Positions 8,026 through 14,950 of a stretch of DNA of 64,000 nucleotides are shown piece after piece. Each line of letters starts with the position of its first letter. Within the stretch, counting starts at the first letter, position 1. The DNA is taken from positions 1 to 64,000 of the forward strand of contig NZ_RAZG01000002.1 in NCBI RefSeq assembly GCF_003612565.1, read 5' to 3'. The notes beneath the pieces are model-generated. The model saw nothing but the letters and a program-made list of their open reading frames with translations, was not told where the DNA came from and searched no databases. Position numbers and translations under genes: made by a program. Source of the DNA: Roseburia sp. 1XD42-69. GTDB taxonomy: Bacteria > Bacillota > Clostridia > Lachnospirales > Lachnospiraceae.

Positions 8026-8027
8026 GG

Positions 8028-8063
8028 AATAAACCCTGGATTTTTTCCGGGGTTTATTTTTTT
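8028..8063 (+). terminator. Terminator of the histidine kinase gene
   Basis: AATAAACCCTGG (8028-8039) pairs with CCGGGGTTTATT (8047-8058), one G-U pair, 7-nt loop, followed by a T run. The A-rich 5' flank means it may also stop transcripts arriving from the cotJ side. Confidence 0.85.
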
Positions 8064-8065
8064 CA

Positions 8066-8091
8066 AAAAATAGGCTGGTGCAATACGGCCC
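8066..8091. other. attL of element A
   Basis: Junction between element A (left) and the cotJC N-terminal part (right). CGGCCC at 8086-8091 is shared with attR. The inner arm 8069-8085 contains TGCAAT, complementary to the ATTGCA of the other end once the element is circularised. Confidence 0.75.
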
Positions 8092-8181
8092 CCCATACTG
8101 GCTCATAATAAATTTGGCAATTTTCGGATTTGTCTCTTTTATGTTAATGGGATATTCCAATCTTTTTTCGTAATTCCACAT
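8086..8181 (-). pseudogene. cotJC: cotJC N-terminal fragment
   Basis: Thirty-two codons from ATG at 8181, beginning MWNYEKRLEYPINI and ending SQYGGP, the conserved N-terminus of CotJC, a manganese-catalase-like protein of the spore coat. A strong GGAGGG ribosome site lies in the end of cotJB, and the stop and start share a base (TAATG). After GGP the frame runs into element A and stops at 7996, giving a 62-residue chimera. Excision of element A would rejoin it in frame to the central fragment at 3405-3497. Element B would still interrupt the gene. Confidence 0.9.
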
Positions 8182-8447
8182 TATTTGCACCCTCCTTCCC
8201 AAGGCCATGGGTCAGTAACCCAATTCCAATGGTTACAGGCTTCCGTGTTGCTTAAAACAAGGGGAGTGTACTGGGAGGCATAAAGATTAAGGGCTTTTTC
8301 CCGCTCCATATTATAGTGGTTAAAATAATTCATGGCGTCCACATCATCGGGATGGGTATCCAGATAAAGTAAGACATCTGTCACGGCAAAGCTGACTTCG
8401 TTAATCCACTGGAGCATCTTTTCCTGGTTCATATTCTGATTTAACAT
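8181..8447 (-). CDS. cotJB: Spore coat protein CotJB
   Basis: Small spore-coat protein of the cotJ operon, 88 residues. It has the usual features: LQWINEVSFAVTD near the N-terminus, a LYLDTHPDDVDAMNYF segment, and a C-terminal WPWEGGC. In Bacillus subtilis CotJB works with CotJA in coat assembly together with CotJC. The start at 8447 is chosen because AGGGGG lies 6 bases upstream; two earlier in-frame ATGs sit on or before that site. It overlaps the end of cotJA by 7 bases and shares a base with the cotJC start, so the three genes are translationally coupled. It appears intact despite the damage to cotJC. Confidence 0.9.
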   Translation of the reverse strand: MLNQNMNQEKMLQWINEVSFAVTDVLLYLDTHPDDVDAMNYFNHYNMEREKALNLYASQYTPLVLSNTEACNHWNWVTDPWPWEGGCK

Positions 8448-8662
8448 CTGCATCCCCCTTTCCATCCTAAGAAGGGTTTGTTTAACTCGGAAAATATTGT
8501 TCCGTTTTTCAAAGCTTCGCAGGGTTCATAGAGCGCCTGGAAACTCTGCATGGGCACATATGCCATTGCCAAAACTTGACCGGGGCAATTCTGCGGCTGC
8601 ATATACGGCATAGGGCCGGGACATGGCATGGCGCCATTCCTTGGCTGCATACAACGATTCAT
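8441..8662 (-). CDS. cotJA: Spore coat protein CotJA
   Basis: First gene of the cotJ operon, 73 residues, rich in Pro, Met, Cys and Gln (PCPGPMPYMQPQNCPG). The core LAMAYVPMQSFQALYEP is the CotJA family signature (spore coat associated protein JA). A GGAGAC ribosome site lies 7 bases upstream. It should be made in the mother cell during sporulation and deposited in the coat with CotJB and CotJC. The gene is intact, with a candidate mother-cell promoter just upstream at 8691-8717. Confidence 0.88.
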   Translation of the reverse strand: MNRCMQPRNGAMPCPGPMPYMQPQNCPGQVLAMAYVPMQSFQALYEPCEALKNGTIFSELNKPFLGWKGGCRC

Positions 8663-8690
8663 TTTTCGTCTCCTTTTTTTATTATAGTAA

Positions 8691-8717
8691 TAAAATATGC
8701 ATATTTTTGTGCAGGGT
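8691..8717 (-). promoter_or_regulatory. Candidate mother-cell sporulation promoter of cotJ
   Basis: On the minus strand ACC (8717-8715), a 15-base gap, and CATATTTTA (8699-8691) match the sigma-K pattern (AC, then CATAnnnTA). GTCACCCT/CATATTTT is also a fair sigma-E match. It lies 28 bases before the cotJA start. B. subtilis cotJ is mother-cell controlled. Confidence 0.4.
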
Positions 8718-8848
8718 GACTAATGAAAAATGTAAATAAGCTATTGATTTTCAATTTGCATATGTGTTATTATCCATGGTGGAGTGTTTTTGACAAAATC
8801 TGCAATGTGTGAAAAAATGGAAAATAATCAAAAATAGTGAGGAATTAT

Positions 8849-10006
8849 ATGAAAAAATGTTATTTAAACCTGGCGGCATTTGTGTGCTGTGCTTCTCTGT
8901 TGACAGGCTGCGGAAAAGACAGCAGTGCCACGGAGGAGGCAATAAGCAGTACGGAGGCTGATTTTAGCGAGGCGCTAAATTATGACCCGGCGGACTATGT
9001 AAAGCTCGGGGACTATAAGAAGCTTAAGGTACAGTATCCCCTTCCCTATGTCTCCGATGAAGATATGCAGATGTATATTTATGATTTGATGGATGAAGCC
9101 ACAGAGTACCGTGAAACGGAGGATGCGGCAAAAAGCGGTGACTATGTAAAAATTGATTTTACGGGAACGATAGATGGAAAAGAGTTTGAAGGGGGAAGCG
9201 CTTCCGGTTACGAATTTATTCTGGGCCAGGGAGAGTTTTTTGATGATTTTGAAAAAAATGTCATAGGCTTAAAAAAAGGGGAAGACGTATCTTTCCAAAT
9301 GACCTTTCCGGAGGATTATTTTGATGAACTGAAAGGGAAAACGGCGGATTTTAAAGTTACATTACAATCTGTCAGCCAGGTGATACAGCCGGAGTACACA
9401 GATGAATTTGTGGCAAAAAACACGGAGTACAGCAGTATTGAGGAATACGAGGAGGCAATCAGGGAAGAATTGATTGTGGAGGCCCAGCAGGCTTCTGAGG
9501 ATGAGGCGGGAAGCAGCGCTTTGGCCCAGGCAGTGGAAAATGCAAAGATAGAAGGATATCCCCAGGCGCTTTACGATTATACTTATCAGGATACCAGAGA
9601 AATTTGTGAGGGCACCGCCCAGATGTTCGGCCTGGAAATCGATGAAGTGATACAGGATTATTACGGGGCGGAGAACCTGGAGGAGGCAGTTTTAGATGCA
9701 GTGAATGAGACCATGGTGATTCAGGCTATTGCGAAAAAGGAAAAACTGGAGATTTCAGAGAAAGATTTTGAAAAGGAGGCTGAAAATCTTAGCGCAGAGT
9801 ATGGTTATGAAACTTTGGAAGAATTTGAAGAGGATTACAGCAGGACAGAATTAGAGCTGATTTTGGTCAGGGAGAAAGTGTTGGATTTCCTCTATGAATC
9901 CTCGGAGTTAGAGGAGGTTTCCCAGGAAGAGTACTATGGAAGCGATGAGTTTTTCATAGAGGGAACGGAAAGCACGGAATGGATTTTGGAAGAAGATGAA
10001 GAATAA
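8849..10006 (+). CDS. Trigger-factor-like peptidyl-prolyl isomerase lipoprotein
   Basis: Predicted secreted, lipid-anchored foldase of 385 residues. A short signal peptide ends in the lipobox LLTGC (Cys21). An FKBP-type domain spans about residues 95-190 (GDYVKIDFTGTIDGKEFEGG; LGQGEFFDDFEKNVIGLKKG). A helical region of the trigger-factor C-terminal type (about 195-350) and a very acidic tail follow. It lacks the ribosome-binding N-terminal domain of Tig. It therefore probably acts on proteins after export, playing the part PrsA has in Bacillus. The start at 8849 follows GAGG at 8839-8842. A TTGACA at 8790-8795 may be its -35 box, but no good -10 box follows. Confidence 0.9.
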   Translation: MKKCYLNLAAFVCCASLLTGCGKDSSATEEAISSTEADFSEALNYDPADYVKLGDYKKLKVQYPLPYVSDEDMQMYIYDLMDEATEYRETEDAAKSGDYVKIDFTGTIDGKEFEGGSASGYEFILGQGEFFDDFEKNVIGLKKGEDVSFQMTFPEDYFDELKGKTADFKVTLQSVSQVIQPEYTDEFVAKNTEYSSIEEYEEAIREELIVEAQQASEDEAGSSALAQAVENAKIEGYPQALYDYTYQDTREICEGTAQMFGLEIDEVIQDYYGAENLEEAVLDAVNETMVIQAIAKKEKLEISEKDFEKEAENLSAEYGYETLEEFEEDYSRTELELILVREKVLDFLYESSELEEVSQEEYYGSDEFFIEGTESTEWILEEDEE

Positions 10007-10092
10007 TTCTTTTAAAATTGCAAAAAGTATGCTATAATGGGTTAGCTTAATTTTGCATTAAGCGAGAATCAGTCAGGCCGGGGAGGTCGTTT

Positions 10093-11082
10093 ATGGAAGA
10101 TAATTCTACAAAGGGGCTGAAGCGAGATCGTAAGAGACGTCAGAGAATCAGCAGGATTAGGAATGGCATAATAGGGATATTTGGTATTTGGCTGGTAGCT
10201 TCGGCATATTTGTGCATAACGCTGACACTTCGGGTAAATTCACTGGAGGAAAAATTAGATTATCTTTTAGATAATTTTACCGTCAGCGGGCAGTTAGAGG
10301 AGGAGTCCAAGAAAAATCCAAGCAATGTGGATGAGAGCGCTTATTTTGATTTGGAAAACAGTACGGAGAGCCAGATGTGGGAGGAGACCTATGCAATTCC
10401 TCCGGCCGTGAATCAGCAGGAAAACCTGGCAAAGGAGGGGGATACCCATAAGGTGTATCTTACTTTTGATGACGGGCCCAGCAGCAACACGGAACAGATT
10501 TTGGATATTTTAAAACAGTACAATTTGAAGGCCACATTTTTTGTTATCGGGAAAGAGGATGAAAAGTCAAGGGCTTTATATAAGAGAATTGTGGAGGAAG
10601 GGCATACTTTAGGCATGCACTCCTACTCCCATAAATACAGTGTTTTGTATGAGACGGAGGACACTTTTGAGAGTGATTTTTCCCGTATACAGAATTATCT
10701 TTTTGAGGTTACGGGACAGGAATGTCTTTTTTACAGATTCCCGGGAGGAAGCAGCAACCATGTGAGCAATACGGAGATGACAAAATTTATCCGTTATTTA
10801 AACAGCCAGGGAATTACATATTTTGACTGGAATGTTTCCAGTGGAGATGCTACATCACAGGCTTATACGCCTAAAGAATTGGTTTCTAATGTAATGGATG
10901 ATGTGGTAAAATATAAAACATCCGTCGTTCTTATGCATGATGCGGAGACAAAGCACACTACCGTAGAAGCACTGGCACCGATGATAGAGTCGCTGCAGGG
11001 CATGGGAGCTGAGATTTTACCTATAGATGAGAATACAACTGTTGTCCAGCACATTGCGGCATCCAGTGTGGGAGAGCAGTAA
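10093..11082 (+). CDS. Membrane-anchored polysaccharide deacetylase (NodB family)
   Basis: Extracytoplasmic carbohydrate esterase family 4 enzyme, 329 residues, likely removing N-acetyl groups from peptidoglycan or a related glycan. A basic N-terminus and one transmembrane helix (about 24-47) are followed by a short coiled stretch and an acidic linker. The NodB domain starts near residue 118, with TFDDGPSS (Asp126/Asp127), metal ligands in HSYSH (His176 and His180), RFPGGSS, and LMHD near the end. All catalytic motifs are intact. GGGAGG precedes the start, and TATAAT at 10033-10038 is a plausible -10 box. Next to a bactofilin, it suggests a small cell-wall-shaping unit. Confidence 0.92.
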   Translation: MEDNSTKGLKRDRKRRQRISRIRNGIIGIFGIWLVASAYLCITLTLRVNSLEEKLDYLLDNFTVSGQLEEESKKNPSNVDESAYFDLENSTESQMWEETYAIPPAVNQQENLAKEGDTHKVYLTFDDGPSSNTEQILDILKQYNLKATFFVIGKEDEKSRALYKRIVEEGHTLGMHSYSHKYSVLYETEDTFESDFSRIQNYLFEVTGQECLFYRFPGGSSNHVSNTEMTKFIRYLNSQGITYFDWNVSSGDATSQAYTPKELVSNVMDDVVKYKTSVVLMHDAETKHTTVEALAPMIESLQGMGAEILPIDENTTVVQHIAASSVGEQ

Positions 11083-11107
11083 ACTATGAAAAAATGGAGG
11101 AATGGAA

Positions 11108-12043
11108 ATGGGCTTTTTTAAGGAATTTAAAGATGATTTTTCCCAGGCGGTGAATGAACTGATGCCGGGAGAAGATAATGAGCCAAAAGAAGATGGCCTG
11201 GAAGGGGACGATATGGTTGTCAATACTTTAGACGACGAGATGGATACTGAGTCTGAACTTTCCAAATTAAACGGCCTGCTGGAGCACGTGGCGGATAAGC
11301 CGGTGTCCCAGGCCGTGGTGAAACAGCAGCAAGTGGCTGAGCTTGAGAAAGAGTTTATGAAAAAAGAAGTAAGCCAGCCGGAACCGGCGCCAAAGGCAGA
11401 GCCTGTCCCGGAACCAAAGCCGGAGGTGAAAAAGGCTGTTACTGAGGCACCAAAAGCGGAAGTTAAAGAGGAGAAAATTGTGGAAGAAACCAAAGTAATG
11501 GAGGAGAAAAAACCAATGAACGAAGAGACAATGACATTAGCAACTGAGGAACAGCAGGTACCAGGGGTAGACCCCAATGCAATTTCAGATGAAACAACAG
11601 TAATTACAGAGGGAACCAATATCAGAGGTGATATCAATGCAAACGGTTCTGTGGACGTAAGAGGAAGAATCGGCGGAAATGTAACATGTAACGGAAAGCT
11701 CACCATTACAGGTGTTTTGGAAGGAAACAGCAATTCCTCCGAATTTTTTGCGGATGCGGCAAAAGTGGAAGGTGAAGTAAACAGCACAGGAACTGTAAAA
11801 ATCGGTATTGGCTCTGTTGTTATCGGAAATATCACGGCGGCTTCCGCAGTGATTGCAGGTGCCATTAAAGGGGATATTGACGTACAGGGACCAGTTGTGG
11901 TTGACACTTCTGCAGTTGTTATGGGAAATATTAAATCCCGTTCCGTCCAGATTAACAACGGTGCAGTAATAGAAGGTTTCTGTTCTCAGTGCTATGCAGA
12001 TATTGATGTGCAGGGGCTTTTTGACGACAAGAAAGGCGCTTAA
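11108..12043 (+). CDS. Bactofilin with long acidic/proline-rich N-terminal region
   Basis: Polymer-forming cytoskeletal protein of the bactofilin family (DUF583), 311 residues. Residues about 165-290 form the right-handed beta-helix core, seen as repeated short Gly-Asn-Val-type turns (TNIRGDINANGSVDVRGRIG). The first 160 residues are unusually long and low-complexity, rich in Glu, Lys and Pro (PEPAPKAEPVPEPKPEVKK), probably a flexible linker to partners. The start at 11108 is chosen because GGAGG at 11096-11100 is 7 bases upstream; the ATG at 11102 is too close. It lies 3 bases before pyrH. Bactofilins often position cell-wall enzymes, which fits the neighbouring deacetylase. Confidence 0.88.
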   Translation: MGFFKEFKDDFSQAVNELMPGEDNEPKEDGLEGDDMVVNTLDDEMDTESELSKLNGLLEHVADKPVSQAVVKQQQVAELEKEFMKKEVSQPEPAPKAEPVPEPKPEVKKAVTEAPKAEVKEEKIVEETKVMEEKKPMNEETMTLATEEQQVPGVDPNAISDETTVITEGTNIRGDINANGSVDVRGRIGGNVTCNGKLTITGVLEGNSNSSEFFADAAKVEGEVNSTGTVKIGIGSVVIGNITAASAVIAGAIKGDIDVQGPVVVDTSAVVMGNIKSRSVQINNGAVIEGFCSQCYADIDVQGLFDDKKGA

Positions 12044-12046
12044 TTT

Positions 12047-12742
12047 ATGAAGAGGGTTTTATTAAAGCTAAGCGGAGAGGCGTTAGCAGGGGAGAAGAAA
12101 ATGGGGTTCGACGAACCCACTGTGGTTAAGGTTGCAAATCAGGTAAAACAGATTGTGGACCAGGGCGTGCAGGTGGGCATTGTAATCGGCGGAGGCAATT
12201 TCTGGAGAGGACGTACCAGTGAGACTATTGACCGCACCAAGGCGGACCAGATTGGAATGCTGGCAACTGTAATGAATAGTATCTATGTGTCTGAAATTTT
12301 CCGCTCTGTGGGAATGAAGACACAGATACTGTCGCCTTTTACCTGCGGAACTATGACAAAGCCTTTTTCCAAAGATCGGGCAAATAAGTATTTTCACCAC
12401 AATATGGTGGTATTCTTTGCCGGAGGAACCGGCCATCCATATTTTTCTACGGATACGGCTGCTGTGCTTCGGGCTGTTGAAATTGAAGCGGACGCCCTTC
12501 TTTTGGCAAAAGCCATTGACGGGGTATATGACAGCGACCCCAAGATAAATCCTGCTGCAGTGCGCTATGACAGCTTAACGATTCAGGAAGTGATTGATAA
12601 AAAGCTGGCAGTGGTGGATATGACAGCGTCGATTCTTTGCATGGAGAATAAACTGCCCATGTATGTATTTGCGCTGAATGAAGAAAACAGTGTGGTAAAA
12701 GCGATTTCCGGTAAATTTAACGGAACCGTGGTTACGGTTTAG
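12047..12742 (+). CDS. pyrH: UMP kinase
   Basis: Phosphorylates UMP to UDP with ATP in pyrimidine nucleotide synthesis; cytoplasmic and hexameric in the family. 231 residues, the usual length. Signatures: KLSGEALAG at the N-terminus, IVIGGGNFWRG (UMP binding), TGHPYFSTDTAA, and AKAIDGVYDSDPK. It follows the bactofilin stop by 3 bases and leads the pyrH-frr-uppS-cdsA-dxr-rseP-ispG-polC series conserved in clostridia. Confidence 0.97.
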   Translation: MKRVLLKLSGEALAGEKKMGFDEPTVVKVANQVKQIVDQGVQVGIVIGGGNFWRGRTSETIDRTKADQIGMLATVMNSIYVSEIFRSVGMKTQILSPFTCGTMTKPFSKDRANKYFHHNMVVFFAGGTGHPYFSTDTAAVLRAVEIEADALLLAKAIDGVYDSDPKINPAAVRYDSLTIQEVIDKKLAVVDMTASILCMENKLPMYVFALNEENSVVKAISGKFNGTVVTV

Positions 12743-12771
12743 GAAGCGCTACATTATTAGGAGGGGAAATT

Positions 12772-13323
12772 ATGGACGCAAGATTAGAGCCATTCGATAC
12801 GAAAATGCAGAAATCCTTTCGGAATATGGAGGAGGAATTTGCAAGCATCCGTGCAGGGAGGGCAAACCCCCATGTTTTAGACAAGATTAAGGTGGATTAT
12901 TACGGCACGCCTACGCCGATTCAGTCCGTAGCCAACGTAAATGTGCCGGAACCCAGAATGATACAGATTCAGCCCTGGGAGGCATCTATGGTTAAAGAAA
13001 TCGAGAGGGCAATCCTCACATCAGACCTGGGCATCAATCCCACCAATGACGGAAAAGTTATCCGCCTTGCATTTCCGGAACTCACAGAGGAGCGAAGGAA
13101 GGAACTTGCCAAGGATATCAAGAAAAAGGGTGAGAATGCAAAAGTTGCTATCCGAAATATCCGCCGGGATGCCAATGACTCTTTTAAGAAGCTGGCCAAA
13201 GGGGATATTTCCGAGGATGAGATTAAGGAGTTAGAAGAGAAAGCGCAGAAGATGACAGATAAGTATATTGCGCAGGTGGATAAAGCAGTAGAGGCGAAAT
13301 CAAAAGAAATTCTCACTGTATAA
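12772..13323 (+). CDS. frr: Ribosome recycling factor
   Basis: Releases ribosomes from mRNA after termination together with EF-G. 183 residues, standard length. The conserved core is visible: FASIRAGRANPHVLDKIKV, YYGTPTPIQSVANV, PWEASMVKEIERAI and the hinge segment RKELAKDIKKKGENAKVAIR. GGAGGGG lies 7 bases before the ATG. It sits 29 bases after pyrH, the near-universal pyrH-frr pairing of bacteria. Confidence 0.97.
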   Translation: MDARLEPFDTKMQKSFRNMEEEFASIRAGRANPHVLDKIKVDYYGTPTPIQSVANVNVPEPRMIQIQPWEASMVKEIERAILTSDLGINPTNDGKVIRLAFPELTEERRKELAKDIKKKGENAKVAIRNIRRDANDSFKKLAKGDISEDEIKELEEKAQKMTDKYIAQVDKAVEAKSKEILTV

Positions 13324-13391
13324 GAATCCGGCTAGAAGGGGTACACTTCATATGTGTGTCCCTTTTTCTGCACAACTAAAGGAGTATGGCA

Positions 13392-14114
13392 ATGTTAAAA
13401 ATACCAAATCATGTAGCAATTATACTGGACGGCAACGGCCGCTGGGCAAAGAGCAAGGGGATGCCCAGAAATTACGGCCATACCATGGGGGCAAAAAACG
13501 TGGAAGGGGTATGCCGGGCAGCTTATGACTTAGGCATCCGCTACCTTACTTTTTACGCCTTTTCCACGGAAAACTGGAGTCGTCCTGACAGTGAGGTGGA
13601 AGCCATTATGAACCTTTTGAAATCCTACTTAAATAACTGTCAGAAAATTGCAAAGAAGAACAATATGCGGGTGCGGGTGATTGGGGATTTGTCCCGTTTG
13701 GATGAGAAGTTCCGAAACAATATTAAGGCCCTGGAGGAAAATTCCAGGGAATATGACGGTTTATGTCTTACTATTGCCATTAATTATGGGAGCAGGGACG
13801 AGATGGTCCGGGGTATGAAAAAGATGACGGAGGATGTCATTGCGGGAAAATTTGGAGTGGAGGATATCAGCGAGGAAAAATTTGCCTCCTATCTGGATAC
13901 CGCAGACATTCCCGACCCGGATTTGCTTATCCGCACCAGCGGGGAGATGCGGCTGTCAAATTATCTTTTATGGCAGCTTGCTTACAGCGAATTTTATTTT
14001 ACCGATACGCCCTGGCCAGATTTCCACGAAAAGGAATTAAGGCAGGCTGTGGAGGCATATAGTTCCAGAGACAGGAGATATGGCGGATTGAAAGAAGAGG
14101 GAAGCAATGTTTAA
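13392..14114 (+). CDS. uppS: Isoprenyl transferase (undecaprenyl diphosphate synthase)
   Basis: Cis-prenyltransferase making the C55 lipid carrier precursor for cell-wall synthesis from farnesyl and isopentenyl diphosphate. 240 residues. Active-site Asp in ILDGNGRWAKS, the LTFYAFSTENWSRP segment, and LIRTSGEMRLSNYLLWQ near the C-terminus are all present. The start at 13392 has GGAG 7 bases upstream; an ATG two codons earlier is too close to it. It overlaps cdsA by 8 bases. Confidence 0.95.
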   Translation: MLKIPNHVAIILDGNGRWAKSKGMPRNYGHTMGAKNVEGVCRAAYDLGIRYLTFYAFSTENWSRPDSEVEAIMNLLKSYLNNCQKIAKKNNMRVRVIGDLSRLDEKFRNNIKALEENSREYDGLCLTIAINYGSRDEMVRGMKKMTEDVIAGKFGVEDISEEKFASYLDTADIPDPDLLIRTSGEMRLSNYLLWQLAYSEFYFTDTPWPDFHEKELRQAVEAYSSRDRRYGGLKEEGSNV

Positions 14115-14907
14115 GACAAGATTACTAAGCGGAATTGTGTTAATTGCCCTGGCGCTGTTTTTCCTTATTGCAGGAGGAAATTTTTTATGGGCTGTTACAG
14201 TGGCGATATCACTGATTGGGCTGTTTGAACTTTACCGGATTTTTCATATGGAAAAAAGTATGGCGGGAGCAGTGGGATATGGAATGGCCCTGGTGTTTTA
14301 TGGGAATCTTCTGTTTCATTTTTCAGGGGATGCCATGGTTTTTGCTATGGGATTTTTAATTCTTCTCATGTTCTGCTATGTATTTACTTACCCCAAATAT
14401 AAAACGGAGCAGGTCTTGGCTGTATTTTTCGGCGTATTTTACGTGGCGGTGATGCTTTCCTATGTGTATCAGATTCGTATGCTGGAGCGGGGAGCCTACA
14501 TTGTATGGCTTGTATTCCTGTGCTCCTGGGGATGTGATACCTGCGCCTACTGTGTGGGAGTACTATTTGGAAAACATAAGATGTCGCCTAAATTAAGCCC
14601 CAAAAAGTCTGTGGAGGGAGCTGTTGGAGGAGTCGTTGGAAGCGTTCTTCTGACTTTTCTCTATGTGTGGATTTTCCGCAGTGCCATGGATGTAACTTTA
14701 AATGAGGCGGTAATTTTGTCTGCTATTTCCGGTGTGGGAGCTTTGATTTCCATGGTGGGGGATTTGACGGCCTCCGCCATAAAGCGGAATTATGAGATAA
14801 AGGATTACGGCAATTTGATTCCGGGGCACGGAGGAATATTAGACCGCTTTGACAGTGTGATATTTACTGCGCCTATCATTTACTATCTGGCAGTTTATTT
14901 TGTGTAA
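14107..14907 (+). CDS. cdsA: Phosphatidate cytidylyltransferase (CDP-diglyceride synthase)
   Basis: Integral membrane enzyme converting phosphatidic acid and CTP to CDP-diacylglycerol, the precursor of anionic phospholipids. 266 residues with about seven hydrophobic segments. The family signature is near the C-terminus (KDYGNLIPGHGGILDRFDS). Upstream, the loop KHKMSPKLSPKKSVEGAVGG matches the conserved K-x-SP-K-K-x-EG motif. It begins inside the end of uppS, so the two are translationally coupled. Confidence 0.95.
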   Translation: MFKTRLLSGIVLIALALFFLIAGGNFLWAVTVAISLIGLFELYRIFHMEKSMAGAVGYGMALVFYGNLLFHFSGDAMVFAMGFLILLMFCYVFTYPKYKTEQVLAVFFGVFYVAVMLSYVYQIRMLERGAYIVWLVFLCSWGCDTCAYCVGVLFGKHKMSPKLSPKKSVEGAVGGVVGSVLLTFLYVWIFRSAMDVTLNEAVILSAISGVGALISMVGDLTASAIKRNYEIKDYGNLIPGHGGILDRFDSVIFTAPIIYYLAVYFV

Positions 14908-14950
14908 CCATAATGTTCATTCCGGGCACACCGGTGTAAGAGAGGATAAC

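Larger units (their letters stand above)
3495..8091. mobile_element. 4.6-kb serine-recombinase element (element A) carrying a hybrid histidine kinase
   Basis: Bounded by CGGCCC at 3495-3500 and again at 8086-8091, the only stretch shared by the two junctions. Outside these copies the sequence is cotJC; inside it is foreign. Deleting one unit (4,591 bp) restores an uninterrupted frame reading SQYGGPDGEIAAS. Contents are a large serine recombinase on the minus strand, a possible small ORF, a short leader ORF and a hybrid histidine kinase on the plus strand. No conjugation or phage genes are present, so it is a minimal integrative element. Confidence 0.85.

Noticed and set aside
3495-8091. Element A as a prophage remnant
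   Set aside because: Only a recombinase and a kinase are present; no capsid, tail, lysis or phage repressor genes.
11017-11958. 313-residue minus-strand open frame opposite the bactofilin gene
   Set aside because: It is a Ser/Thr/Ile-rich shadow of the repetitive Glu/Lys/Val coding strand; no ribosome site or domain, and the plus-strand gene is clear.
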